Shown one piece after another: positions 23,901-37,000 of a DNA stretch of 64,000 nt. Position 1 is the stretch's first letter. Each line of letters begins with the position of its first letter. The notes under the pieces are model-generated. The model saw only the letters and a program-made list of their open reading frames with translations, ran no database searches and was not told where the DNA came from. The translations under genes and the position numbers were made by a program. The stretch comes from Xylogone sp. PMI_703 (taxonomy: Eukaryota > Ascomycota > Leotiomycetes). The stretch covers positions 3,224,001 to 3,288,000 of the forward strand of contig JAJTUQ010000001.1 of assembly GCA_021399445.1 (NCBI GenBank), in the 5' to 3' direction.

Positions 23901-24286
23901 TACCCCACACACTTCACGCCCGCTTTATCACAACTCGCACAAGACGGCAACCGTTGATCACAGCGGTTCTTCCTCAGCCGACACCGATTACAAGCGCTCA
24001 CATTGCGGAAACTACTGCTTTGCCCAGTCTTACCCGTCTTTCCCCCGGATTCCGTATCCGCCAGAGCACCCTGTTGCGCAGAAACATCCTCCTTGACACT
24101 CACTGGACTGGCTTCCGAAGCGGTCGCTCCATTTCCACCACCAGCACCTCCTCCTCCACCTCCACCTCCACCTCCAGCCTGACTCTTTGCTTCGTCTGAG
24201 ATAGATGCAACAGGAGGACTTTCACGTCGAGGGCGCTTATTCGGATATCCACTGGGCGAGCCACTCCCATCCGATGCAGGCTTCAT
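20921..24286 (-). CDS. Zn2Cys6 transcription factor, Ppr1-type zinc cluster (3 exons)
   Basis: Join of 24286-23868, 23747-21875 and 21826-20921 gives 1,065 residues; introns of 120 and 48 nt (GTGAGT..ACAG; GTAAGT..GCAG) keep the phase. Residues 38-47 are a glycine run. The zinc cluster has Cys 99, 102, 109, 116, 119 and 126 (CX2CX6CX6CX2CX6C), followed across intron 1 by 'IPRSYVFYLESRVDYLE', the linker and coiled-coil dimerisation start also seen in yeast Ppr1. The middle region is a fungal-specific TF domain ('VGRRLVEFYFEHANPQIPIL', 'WYIVGVAVRLAVDLGLHYE', 'RRRLWWCTYSFDR'). The C-terminus is Pro/Gln/Gly-rich, a likely activation tail. Ppr1 controls pyrimidine genes in yeast; that role should not be transferred here without data. 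Nuclear DNA-binding regulator. Confidence 0.92.
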
Positions 24287-26579
24287 GTTTCGGCAGGCGC
24301 AATCACCACCACCGCGCCACGTTACAGCTTATGCGATTCGATTCGATTCAATCCTAAGAAAAGTCCAACCGTACAAAAACACCACCGCCGTTCAATTATG
24401 CTCCGGCCCGTCGTGTTTCTCTCTGGACTACCGTCGTCGCTGTACAAGTCCAATCCGCAAGCTGCATCTAACCATCTTCTTTTCCTCCCTGGCTTTTCTC
24501 TGATCTGATCTTTCCAGAGATGTATCTCTTTCTCCGCTGCGCCGCAAAGACAACTCGATACCGACTCAATTGACTCGCGCGTGCGTATATACCTAGGAAA
24601 ATTTCCCCCGCCGCCGCCGCCGTAGCCGCACCCAAAAAAAAGCAAAGTTTGCGATGATCCTGTATTCGTCTGTTGGCAGTCCGGTGTCTGTGTGGGGGTT
24701 GATTAGAAAGAAGCGGAGAATTAACGATAAAAGGTCGCGATTACCGGCTGCTCGTGTCGCTGAGGCTGAGGCTGAGAGATTTGCGCAGGAGTGGTACTTT
24801 GCAATGGAGTGTATTCTCCAATGGATGATCGGGGAGATAATGATAGAGAGTGTGTGAGAGAGTGAGAGAAAGAGAGGAAGAGGTTGAGATAGGTAGATAG
24901 AGCCGTAGTAAGTAGTTGTTAGCAGCAGCAGTAAAGTGGTGGATCAAGTGGATGTAAGGGACTCGGCAGGCGTGAGAATCTAGGTTCTGGCTTCTTCCTC
25001 CCTCGCGCACACGCTGATTGGACGGGGCGGAACACGGAGGTTTAGTTTTCCCACTTGGTGAAGAATGCCGGTCCCAAATGATAAGAGCTGTGGCCAATCA
25101 CGGGCGGGCGAGAGATACGTGTGGGGGCGGAAACCTCGTGTGTTGTAAATACTAATCGAGTAATCAACAGATGGATTGCTACATCGGGGAAAGTAGAATA
25201 TATATTGCTTTGACTAGATGATTATGAGATTCAGGAGAGTTAAGAGGTGAGAGTAGAACTATGGAAGAGCATATGAATAATGCCATCACTAATCATCAAA
25301 AGGCTGCCATGAATTTGCGTTGTTGCGCCAGAAATTCAAATGTTCAAGATCTCATTCAACTCCAAAGAGCAAACAGACAGAGGCTACTCCCCATTCCATC
25401 AACCCAAAACACAGCATTCAAATCAACATTCAAAGCAGTGTAATTAGCAAACAAAGACCAGTCAAACAATTAAAAAAGAGGTAAACCAAGCAAGTAAAGA
25501 TATCGCAAAAAGCTTGAAGAAATCTCCATGATTACAATTCTATCTATACTCGAAAGATCCCCAGGGACAGTGAAAAAAAGGAAAATAGGTCATCACAAAA
25601 ATGTTTAAGAAATAAAAGAAATCCCCACTCCAAAGTTCCTTGATCCTCCTCTCCCTCCATTCCAGACCAATTCACCCCCCGCTCCACGTCCGACCTCTAT
25701 GCCTCCTCTCCCACCCACCCCCCAGTGTTTAAAACCAGTCCATGTCTAATGCCAACCCCAACCAAATCAAAATCCGGATGCTGTTGTTTCTTTTTTGAGT
25801 CGCCAGGTCCATCCCTTCCATGCCCTCCCAGTGTGTGAGTTCAGCAGTGTTGCTTGTAGTCCCCATATATATGTAACATGAAATCAAAAACGATCCGTTC
25901 CTTTCTATCAGACTCCGTCCAAACAAACATATATAACGACATAAATCGCCCTGCGTAGTATTGCGTTTTTTGGTTTCCCCTTCCCCGGCTCTTGGTGCGT
26001 GTTGGTGCCTTCCCTCACCCTTCTCTGTATCGCCATTTCTCCTGAGAAAAGATCAAATATAGAGAAGAGGAAATACAAGAACGGAAGAAAAACTTAGAAA
26101 AGATGCAGAGTTAAAAAAGATATGAGTATAAATAGCCACCAAAGACCTTCTATGCAAAAAACCAGCTAAATGACCCCAAATGCAAACAACATAAATTATA
26201 TGGAAAATAAACTCGATGCTTCCCTGCCCCTGCAATAAAGAAATAACAAAATATGCCAAAAAGATAAGCCGAATATCGACAGGGGGTATCTATTAACATC
26301 TATCCGTGGTGTCCATCCCGAGTATTTGTTTCTTTGTTTGCGCCGGTACGAAGAATGCCCAGTAGTGAGTTACAATTGTGTATATAATAATCGCCAAACC
26401 GAATTCCTTTTTTGTTTATGCAGCCCAGTTTTTTGTGTTCCGTATGTCCCCTATGGAATGCCCCGCTAAAATTTGAAATTGCGCCCCCATTTGACCACAT
26501 GATTCGAAGCTGATGAAAGCTCTCTGAATTTATATGATCGATCCCCCTGGAAAAAGCAAAGTCAACATCGAAAAGTTCC
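24287..26579. other. Long intergenic region between regulator promoter and MFS 3' end
   Basis: 24287-25260 is the upstream region of the zinc-cluster regulator, with a CCG repeat (about 24608-24624) and a GA-rich tract at 24845-24880. 25260-26579 is low-complexity and A/T-rich, the downstream side of the MFS gene. Open frames here lack domain signals. Confidence 0.45.
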
Positions 26580-28932
26580 TCATAAGTCGCACTCGCAGTT
26601 GATTCCGCGGGGATCGATCATAGGCTCTGTCGAGGTGACCGTGCTAAGACCTGTCTGTTGTGGGGGGAGCTCTTGTTCTTGTTCGTCAACCTTTTCATCA
26701 TCATTGTCCATTCGGCCGCCCTTATCTGTCATGCTGAGACTGAGCACGGCTCCAGCCAGAGCAATAACAGCGCTGCACCACCATGCGAGGCCAGAGTATC
26801 CGAGTCTTAGGCCGGCAGAGAACAGGAATCCAGACACGGTAGGACCGAAAGATCGAGATAAGCTAGCGGTGGATGCTGCAACGCCATTGATTGTTCCCAG
26901 CATCAGAAGCGAAGGTGCTGAGTTGGTTAGCAAAATAGCATTGGCAGGATAAGCCATTGTTGCAAAGGTGCACTTCCAGACGACAATGATGTAGACGCCA
27001 ATCATGCGGAGCGAGTCTGGAAGGAGGACGAAGTAGGGCGTTGCCATGTAGAGGATCGGGTAGGTGAGAGTGATGAGGCGGAAGAGATTCAAAGCTCCAA
27101 GACGCTTGACGATGATCGGGAACAAGACAACGGTCGCAAACATGGAGTAAGCTCCCTGGACGGATATAATAATGCCGATTTCCTTTGTGTTGAGGCCATA
27201 GCCGCTGACAAACTTGAATGGCAACTTCCATGGTTCAGCATTCTCAGGAGCTCGAGTACTGAGCAATGTTGGAAGCATAGCATCAAAGGTCATGGTATGG
27301 CTAAGAAGGGTTAGACTAACCGTACATAGCTTAGGGGAAAGGTGGAGAGAAAAAGAGCTAAACTTACTAAGCTAGGATGCCGTAGCCGACGATGTTCAAG
27401 ACGACTTGTCTCGTGAATGCCTTGGTTGCCGCGGGTTTCGTTGGTTGTCTGAGACTGATGGAGCTCTCCACGTCGCTGCAGTCGTTGAGATTCAAGGGCT
27501 CATGCGGCTCAGGGAGCGGTGATGATGGGCGGGCCTTGGGTGACGACTCGGTGCTGCGATATCCCGGGGGTTGCTCCTCCTCGTCCAATAGCCGCATCGC
27601 CTCCTCGAGGTCCGCCAGCTTCTCACTTCTCCAGGATCTGGGTTCGGCACGGCGTGAGACTTTGCTGAGGATCCATCGCCCAGCTTCGAGTCCAGGGTCC
27701 CTTCGGTACTTCTTCTCCGCATGCGTCTCCTCGAGGAACAGGATGCCGATCAGGACGGAACAAGCCACGATGACGGTGCAGATGAGATTGGGCAAGAGGT
27801 ACGGGAACCTGTCCCAGATGGTTCCTGGGTGAAAGATCTCAGGATAGTTGAGGACGGGGCGCGCCAAAGCACCTCCCATACACGGGCCAAGAATGGATCT
27901 GCAGGACAAAGAAAAAAAGCAATATTAGCAATCAGGAACGAAAAGAGGTCGCCAAAGCTTCGACCTGTTGGGGAAGATTGGAAATCTAGAACTTACCCAA
28001 TGCACCAAACAAAGGGCATAATCGTGTATGCACGAGCTGCAGGAAGCGGTCAGACCCAGGAACCAACAATGGAAACAATGAAATTGTGGGGGAAGGAATG
28101 AGAGTTATGAGAGGTGACAGATCATACGTTGATGTTCCTTGACGGTGACCATCTCGGCAACGGTCGTTTGCAGCACACCGATATTTCTGATTTCCAGGAA
28201 CACGTTAGCCTTCCGTTTCTCACTTTGCCTCTGCCGTGCACAAGTGGTCCCTCTCCCTCGGTTTCTCTTCTTGGGTAATCTGGTGGTTTTGACCAGGCCG
28301 AAAGGGCCCCCAACTCGTCACGCGCGTGCAGCAAGCAAGCAGCAACGCAACGCAACTGCAAACGCACGTCGGATGGAGGAGAGAAGGACACGACACCCAA
28401 GGGAAGCGCACTTACCCGTTCAGCAAACCGCCCAGGGCCCGAGCCAGCAGAGCAACCGGGAGACTCGGTGCGAAGCCGAAGATCAACATGCTGAGCGCAG
28501 TGCCGATGAGGCCTGTGAGAAGGACGGGTTTGCGGCCGATGCGGTCACTCAGGCGTCCCCAGGCGACTCCAGACGAGAACTCAGCGAAGGCGAACGCTGA
28601 CGTCACCATGCCAGCGTACACACTAATCTCACTCTCGCGCTTTGCAACGCCGAAATCCTGGATCATAAAATAGACGTACGGGAAGATGGACATGAAGGCA
28701 ATCGGTTCGCATATCCGACAGATGGCTGGATGACGAGAGAAGATGCATGGGTTAGCATGGGTTGTTGCTCACGTAGCACTGCATGGCCAACGCAGTATCT
28801 GAGAGGGTGCAAGGGACCAGGGAAAGGTCCTTTGCTTTTTTTTGGGCCTGTCTGCTTACCTAAAATAACCATCTGCTGCACTGGAAACGGTGGAGTCGGT
28901 TTCCTCGACTCCTGCATCTTTGAGGCACCCAT
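26580..28932 (-). CDS. Major facilitator superfamily transporter (6 exons)
   Basis: Join of 28932-28860, 28725-28416, 28186-28128, 28036-27997, 27898-27368 and 27300-26580 gives 577 residues; all five introns fit in phase, with a TCTAACC branch in the last. Two blocks of hydrophobic segments flank a long charged loop of about 100 residues (Ser/Pro/Glu-rich, near 240-335), as in 12-segment transporters. The MFS loop 2-3 motif is 'GRLSDRIGRKPVLL'; 'ARALGGLLNGNIGVLQTT' and 'ARAYTIMPFVW'-like helix-4/5 sequence (actually PRAYTIMPFVW after splicing) place it in the drug:H+ antiporter-like group related to yeast YCR023C and plant ZIFL proteins. Substrate unknown; membrane could be plasma or vacuolar. 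The ends are cytosolic, with an acidic C-terminus. Confidence 0.9.
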
Positions 28933-29850
28933 CGTGAAAAGTTTCGTGTGGTGGTGTGGTAGGGTCGATACGGTAGAATTATAAGTTCTGCTTATCCTAG
29001 ATGTTCCAGTTGAGATCCGAATGGGAAAACAGAAGCTGAGAAATATATCAAGACCCGAAACGTGTCATAAAGCTTGGTTGTGGCGACGATGATTCTTTGT
29101 TGTCGGGGTTCACCGGGTATCTTCGTGGATGTCGTTGGTTCACCTGATGGCCGTCGTCGCTGTTGACTGATGTTCTTACGTTGACGATCCGATCCCTCAG
29201 CTATTTTGCTTCTCTCTGAGAAGCTTCAGTTGACTTTGCTCTGTGGTGACGTGTGAGGCCAAGTGTGTGACTCTTGTCACGAGCTCAACACCAACAGTTC
29301 CACGCTGTCTACAACTGCAGGAAGGTCCGATTGAAATGGTGATGAAGGTAGCGGTGCTGAAAAGCTCGAATCCTTGATGCAACGAGTACGTAGAAGCATC
29401 AACCAGTAAATAAGTTTTCCTCCTCTTTGTTTTGCTTCTCCTTCGTATCTCTTCTCTCTACCTCCTTGAAATTGCCTTCAAAGCGTCTGGTGGAAAATGG
29501 AAAGCCCTAGTCTCCTGCCGTGGTCTTAGCACGGACTCTCGAATGGAAAAAGAAATAATAATCCTCGAGATGAACTTTTGTGTATTAAGGAGTTTCTTTC
29601 TTTAATGTTTCCAAAAGTGATTCAGACGGAAACAATAGAAAAGAGTAATAAAAGAATAGTCATGAAACATGGAAAAACTAATTTCCCTTTCTCAAAGTTT
29701 CAGATGGGTAATATGTGAGAGGAAAAAAGACCAAGTAGAAACAGCCACTCATTTTGTGTGTGTGCTTGTGCGTGTGGGAATGTTTTTCTTGGGGTAAGAG
29801 GGGAGAGAAAAAGAGGGTGGAGACACCGCTGAAATATATGCTGATTGGAT

Positions 29851-29987
29851 GTATGTATGTATGCGTGCTGCACGTACCTGTTATTTCTTTTTGTTTGCTG
29901 TTGGGATTGTGACTGGCAAAAAAGTTCGAAGCCAGATGTCGTGTGGTCTGTAGGTCCGTATGTATGTATGTGCTATGTATGTATCTC
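29851..29987. repeat. Two short GTAT microsatellite tracts
   Basis: Short (GTAT)n runs at about 29851-29863 and 29959-29985, the second interrupted. They lie about 0.9-1.05 kb upstream of the MFS start and have no coding meaning. Confidence 0.7.
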
Positions 29988-31052
29988 TTCCCCGTATCCG
30001 AGCTCAGGAAGTGGCTGAGGGGGGACCCAACTTTATAGATTACCGTCCGGTACGTAAAGCCCCAGCACACACCACGGCGTTGGTGTTGTAAAAGCGTGCA
30101 GGCCCCGGAGATGACAAAAGGGAAGAGAGAAATAAAAAGAAACGCCCAATAAGCAGGTCAGAAGGGGCGCAGTGATGCGGCTTCGTTGGGTATGATTATG
30201 GAGATGTGATATGTTGGCAAGGTAAGACTTATGTTGGTTGATGTTGGTTTGCTAGCCGCCCTGTACCGGAACAACTCTCGAGGTAAGAATAGGAATAGTG
30301 GCCCAGCGGTGATGTATATATGTCTGGAGAAGACTTTTAAAATAAAGAAGAGAGGGAAAGAAGAAGGGGGGGAAGGAAGAGGACTAGCAGGCGGTACGTA
30401 GCCCGTGTATATATCGACGGAGGAGCCCAAATATTTTTATTTTTTTAATTGCCGCTTTCTGCAAAAAAAAAGTGCTCTGTGCGTGTGTCACAAAAGAAAA
30501 GAAACGCATTTGCCCACATTATTACCACTTGTTCTCTCGACCAACCTACCCCTGGTCCGAGTTTAATCAGAATGGCCATGGGCATCCGTGGAAGGGAAGG
30601 GAGGGAGAAAAAAAAGGAAGTAGTAAAGCAGCCAGCCCAGCAGCCCGGCAAGCCCCAGGGAAACAGGTGCTACCCGGTACATCAACGGCTCCTCTCTCTG
30701 TCTCTCTTTCCTTCTCGCTTCACCACGCAACACCTCGCACGCACGTCCTCTCACGCTCTCCTCCCCCGGTCGGCGGCTTCCCTGCCAAATGATTCTAGAC
30801 GATTTCCATTAGGGAGAGGCGGTGGGGTTTGCCTGGTGGATGACCCGCCAGCTGGTGATTTGCCCATACGGGGAAGGAGAAAAAAAGGGGGGTCAAGACA
30901 GGCCCTAGAAGACCGACGGTTAGATGAGGAATGGCGGCGCCGGTTCGTTCAGTTGACAGCAAGCCCCCTAGACCACGCCGGAGCAGCACATGGTAGGGTA
31001 GGGCCAGGGTACACCTACTGTCCGGTCCAGTCCTGTACGGTAATACTGCACT

Positions 31053-34000
31053 GTACTGTACAACCAGCACCAAGCACCAAGCACCAAGCATCGAGCGGCA
31101 GAGAGCAGAATTGACAGGTTGGGCGTTGTAGGATGCAAGAGCAGCAAGAGATTGCCCTCAGGGTTCTGGGGCCCGTGGAGGAGGGAAGTAGAGGAGCCGC
31201 TCTGCCACCATTTTTCTGTGCAACGGCGGACGAAGAGTAGCACTGCAGGTTCGAGGTACGACGGAGGCACGTCTCTCCAGGACTGTACTCTACGGTACTG
31301 TACCGTGCTGTATGGTCCTGGACGGATGGATGGATTTGCTGTGCTGCTGCCCTGCTTCTACCTGTGCAACAGCAAGAGGAGCCTCTTCGCCCTGGCTGAC
31401 TCGTGCACCTCGGGTGAGAAAGTAAGCAGCCTCGACTGGCTTTCTTATTCCTGCTCGTCTTCCTGATCCTCATCTTCTTTCTTTTTCTCTTCCATTCTGC
31501 AGTGGGCGTATTGTACGAGGGAAAGACCAGAGCAAGATGGCACGGCGCCGAACAGCACAGCAGCAGAAGCAGCAGCAAGCCTCCGCCGCCCGAGGTGTCT
31601 CGTGTACTGTACAAAGCAACTGGGGCCCTGGCCTGGTGCGGTGACCCAAGCACTAAGTTTATTAGGCGGGTTTCGCGAAAGGGCTCTTGGGCTGACGCTG
31701 CGGGCGCTGGCGTGGAGGCCAGGGCATAGCGCAGTGTCCTGGGCAGTGGATGCTGCTGCTGGGGCCAGGGCCTGCAAGTACCGTAATTATGGGCCTGCCG
31801 GGGGGCCAGGAAGGCAGAGATAGCGTTGGCGAGCCCCTGTAGATTACGGTACTGCTTGCTGTTGCTGTTAGCTGGTACTGCTGGCGGTGGTGCCGCTTGG
31901 CCTCCCTTGCCCTAGGCCCCGCTGCCTCAGATGCCCTCGCACTACTGCTGCTTGGCCTCTGTCTGCGTTGCTCCCCTCTTGGGCTGGACGTTGGTTGCTG
32001 GTGTCGGTTCAACCAGACCGCATGCCGACAACGAGCCTATGTCGTCCAGATAGATCGAAGGAACCACTGGTCGGGTTCGCCAAATCCAGATGGGCCAAAC
32101 AAGAAAGAAAAGAAATCGCCTATGACTGTGGTCCACGGAGGAACATACGGTAAGGCCCAAAGAGGTGAATAGGGGATTGACGGACGAGATGCGCATGTTT
32201 TTGCGTACGTTATGAAGTTTGAGCAGCGTTGAGTAGAGCTCAGTAGAGCTGGTTAGGGTGCGTGAGCGTGTGAGAAAGTGTGCACAAGAGACCACTGTGT
32301 TCTGTTCTCTCCTCGGATCCTGACATGCCCTGCTGCTCTTCTGTACGTGTACTGTAAGACTGCACAGTACGGCGCTGTACGATACTATGCTGCTGATGCT
32401 GATGCTGCTGCTACATTGTACAGTGCCAGTGACAAAAAACGATACTGCGATGTGACTTTTGCACCCTGCGAGGGCTCACGCCGTCGGACCTGGATGATGC
32501 AGATTGGCTGGCCTGGCGCGCATCTCTCGGTGTCGTGCAGCACAGCACAGAGGATTGTACATGACCCTTTCCTTTGGGCTCGACAGTTTCTTTTTGCTTG
32601 GGGTGGGTATCGTGACCACTCAGTTGCTGCATCGGTGCAACCTGACCAAGAACCTGACGTGGTTTGCTGGACGACTGCAGCCTGCAGCGAGGAGAGCTTC
32701 AATTCTTTACACGCAGTAACAGCATGGTGGGCTGGCGGGGGATGCTTGGGAGCGAGCAAGAAGGAAGGTGCAACTGCTGCAATGCCGCGTGAGATCTGAC
32801 CTGTCTCCACGGGCTTGCAGCACTGCTCTCACGCTCACTCTCCCTCTCTCTCTCTTTCATTCTGTCGCTCTCTTTTGTCTCTTGCTCTACTCTGCCTCGT
32901 CTACCACTTCTGTATCTCGGATTTTCTGTGCGTCGACCGGGAGAGGCGTAGTTTGGTGACACAAGTTCGCACAGGACATGTATACTGCGTGTATACTGTG
33001 TATATGCACGATACACTTGGCTGTATGTTCGTAAGTAGCAGCTGTCATACCCGATCTAGGAAGCAGACCGTATTTCGCCGGGTCGCACCAGCGAACGTGA
33101 GTGAAGATGAGTGGCAGCACGGCGCTACAGGATTACGGCAATAAGGCGACGGCCTTCTTCATGCGCGCTCCGTATCCTAATCAGCAACTACCGGAACATC
33201 ACAATGCGACGCAAAACAAGGCCCCCATCTGCCGCCTGATCTGCGCGATGATGAGAGACTGCAGCAGGCCAGCACCAGGCAGGGGCACACAAGAAGCGTG
33301 CAGCGAGCAAGGGAAGGGACGACGGGCACGGAGCACTGGATGACTTGTTGCTGCTTGGGTGCTGGTTTTGGGTACTTGGATGCTTGGATGCGGCTTGTTC
33401 GCTGGTGCGCTGTGTGGTCCCAGGTACCGGGGCGGCCATCCACTTCCACCGTCATCATACTGTACTGTCTCCAGCAACTTCAGGGCCATCAGCAGTAGTA
33501 CTGTACCGGTACCCATCACCTAACGGCTCCTCGAGGGAACCGCGCCGGGCGAGAGAGGGGACACGCCCTTCCTTCTCGTCACTTTCGCCCAGGCAGCTGG
33601 CACCGCTGTACGGCTATTCCGATTGATTGCGCATCGCGCTGATGAGATTATTGGGGGATCTCCACCGAGCTGTCAGATACGGTTTCATTGCAGTTTGTGG
33701 GGGCAGCAGCAAGCAGCAGGCAAGCGTCGCGATATTTCTGGCATATTACACGGTGTCTTTGACGACGCCTCGCTGCAGGCCGGGAAAGCAATGCAACCGC
33801 GAGCTGCCACCGCGGAAGGGCAACAGCGACCGCTGGAAGGTTACACAGTCACTTCAACAGCATCTCCCACTACGCAACTACGCAACTACAGTCAGCAGCA
33901 GCAGCACACAAGAAGGAGCACGCCTCACGCGCGCGTCTCTGCCTTCTCTCTCACGTATCACCTCTCTGACCATCAGCTTCCAACCTCTCTCTCCAAACAT

Positions 34001-37000
34001 GCTACATCCATTCGTCCATCCAATCCATCTACCCACTCACGGCTCTCCTTACGCCCAACCAGCCCCCATCAGCTCGGCCAGGCAGTCTCATGGCTCTCTG
34101 CCTGCTGCTGCTCTGCTGCAATCTCCAGTCGGTATCTGCGTCTGCGTCAAGCAGCAGAGGAGACGGCCAAGTCCACTTTCTCTCTCTCGAAATCCAATGC
34201 TCGTACGATATTCGCTGCCCCAATGATCGCTGTCCACGGTATCCAGGCGCAGTATCAGACTCCTTTTCTGGGCCTGTCCTCGAGCCGCTTGCCTGCATCG
34301 GATTACGTTGCAGAAAACTCTCCGCCCGGCACAGGAAAATCGTTTGGCCCTGGCGGTGCTCTCGCGGGCTCGGTGTGTTGTGTTCCTATGTCGGCACTGC
34401 GCTGCACGCTGCAATCTGCACTCAGCACACCGCCCCCAGGACTAGGCATGCACAATTGGCTCTTGTCACAGTGCTGTACGGTTACTATCAAGCAGTTCAC
34501 CTTGAAGCTTCACGCGTGACTTACAGAACTCCACCAACCCCATGTCAGGCGGGCGAGGTAGATGCTCTGTTGTGTGAGTGGTGGTGATACTTGGTGCTTC
34601 TTTGTGCTTTTTCTCACAGCCCGCTTGCTTGCCTGGTTGTGCGTTTCATACTTTCATGCTTTGTGCTTTGTGCTTGCTTGCTTGTTTGTTTGTTGTTTGT
34701 TCAATCAAGAAAGGCAAGTCACCTGTCCTCCAGCATCGGATCCGGCTTTGCCAGGCTGGCATGCCGCATCTCAATTGATCCTGTTCCACACAAAGACATA
34801 TTTTGTTTGCTTTACTGCCCGGAGATGGCGGAGGCTCACTTCTCTTCCTGGTAATACGGCTACACCACATACAGTACACAACATGGCGAATCAGTGTCTC
34901 TCGCTAACTACGAGGAATCTTCATCTCGAGCTCACTTTTTGTAGCTCCCCGTTCCGCATGCAAGGCAAATAAGCTCTAATCAGTCACGTAAAATTATCAT
35001 CTACGCCCAAATCTTCCGCTCTCACCTCGAGCCTCGTGGACATGGTACCAGGGCCCGGAGAGAGGTTGAGAGAGGAGGGCGGTGACAGGGCTTAGTGGTC
35101 CTGCTAAGGTCCCAGGTACCCCATTCTCTGGCTTGGCTGACGATGTTTTCGATGTTGCGGTGACGTTTGCTAGATGCCCGTGGCACGATCAATGACTGCC
35201 GCGTAGCACAGAAGACTCGACTTAACCAGATGATCCTCTGGAAGCATTCATCAAAAGCGCAATCCAAATCCAGGATGCGAGAGTGGAGCAGGAAGAATAG
35301 AAATTCCCTAAGTTTCTCCATATCGGATCTGTACATAAGCAGTTGCTGCTACGATACTTTTGTAAGGGTGTCTTTTTTCGATAGATCTTCGCGCCCTGGT
35401 GGATCCCCCGATATCCAGTAACCCTACCAGCCTACGCACGATGCCAGTGTGGAAATTTCTCAACCTAGTTCCGCCCAGTATGCCTAGGTACAGAATCGCA
35501 ACCCCCCAGAATTATTGCCACCGGAAGAGAGAACGATGCTACGCAAAAGAGGCAAGAAATCTGGCTGCTAGGTCCGCGGAACACCGCCGGGACGCGGAGC
35601 CAAAGGCCTGAGCCCAAATCAGATCGCCTTGATCGCCCATCGCACGAAGGGCTTCAGCTGAAGCTCCCTGCTCCGTCGCGTTGGTTCCTGAGCGAGGCGC
35701 GAAATCTCCAACAGGCGAGGCAGGTGAAACGCCCGAGGCGGTCCCCCTGAGGGCATCGACGTCTAGCAGCTGCTGCCCCTTTTTCACCTTTACAGCTTTC
35801 CCATAACGTCATCTCACCTGGAGCCTCGGAAAATTTTTAGCACATAATCTCAAGATTTCTCGACGAGGCTTGCTCTCGACCACGTTGTGGACCAGGACTA
35901 TGGGGCGTCGGCCTCGACCGTTCTTCTGCACTAGGCACGGAGCCCAGCCTGATCATGCTGCCCTCGCTGTTCGAGAAGCCCGACGGAAGAATGTTCTCTT
36001 TTGGATCGACTGGCGCAATCCTGCGAAAGACAGCAACATTGCCCAACTGGGACCGGCCTTGTGGAGATGAAGTTGCGCTGCGGCATCGGTCTCCGCGCAT
36101 CCGTGATGGTAACACAAAGCGTGGAAGCCTGTATGGAAGTCTCGGGGGCCAATGAAGTCCACAGACGCAGGCAGCATTACACAGCAGCTGGGCATCACTT
36201 GCTTTTGCACAACCCAACCCAAACTGCAGAGATGTTACACAGTACCCTGACGGCGGTGCGGCATCAGACGAAAAGATGCGTCAGGCGCGGCTGCTGCAAT
36301 GCAATGACTCGAACCATGACATGCGGGAGCAGAAGCAACACAAAGCTGGATGTTGTCTCTGACCCGGATGATTCTTCCGTCAGAGGCAAGGTTACGAGGC
36401 CCAGATTCGCCATTCAGAGGGAGCTCCCAAGCATTCCTAAGCATTTCTGCCACTGGTGCCAGTCGCCAGCCATGCAAAGAGACGGCTCTGCCAAACAGCT
36501 GCACGGAAGATACTGTGCAGGACTCTTCTCCGGGAGAGGGCTGGGCGCCTGCAGCGATCGCCCATCGGCAAAGCGTGTGTGTTCTGACAGGCGCATGGGT
36601 GAGCCTGCCACGAGGGTTCCGGGGACCAGTGACCTGGTACCCATAGGCGCTGGGCTCTGGACGCCGCCAACGACCAAAGTATTGGTGAACTGTGCGCGCG
36701 GTGGTACAGTACTTGGAGACACGCCAGAGACACTACTCGCAGGCTATGGGGGCGCGCGCATTGCTAGACGCCCGGCAGCGCTCATTTGCTGGAGCTTCCG
36801 ATGTCAACAGCCCCGCGGAAGGAGGGCAGAGCACGACCGTTACAGGCAGGTAGGTCACTGGACCGGCGCTCCAGCCCGCTCCAAGAGCAAAAGGCACGCT
36901 TCCCGTTGGTGAATGGGCTCACTGGCTGACGACGGTGTCGCGGCTGGCGAGTGCAGTGCCCCTTTAGCATCCAACGGTGCCGGAGCTGTCTCTGTGCCAC

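Noticed and set aside
33623..34519. 298-codon plus-strand open frame
   Set aside because: Low-complexity Ser/Gln/Arg sequence, no domain, other frames are equally open, and no splice partner.
36001..36912. 303-codon plus-strand open frame
   Set aside because: Same reasons; the composition follows the DNA, not a protein family.
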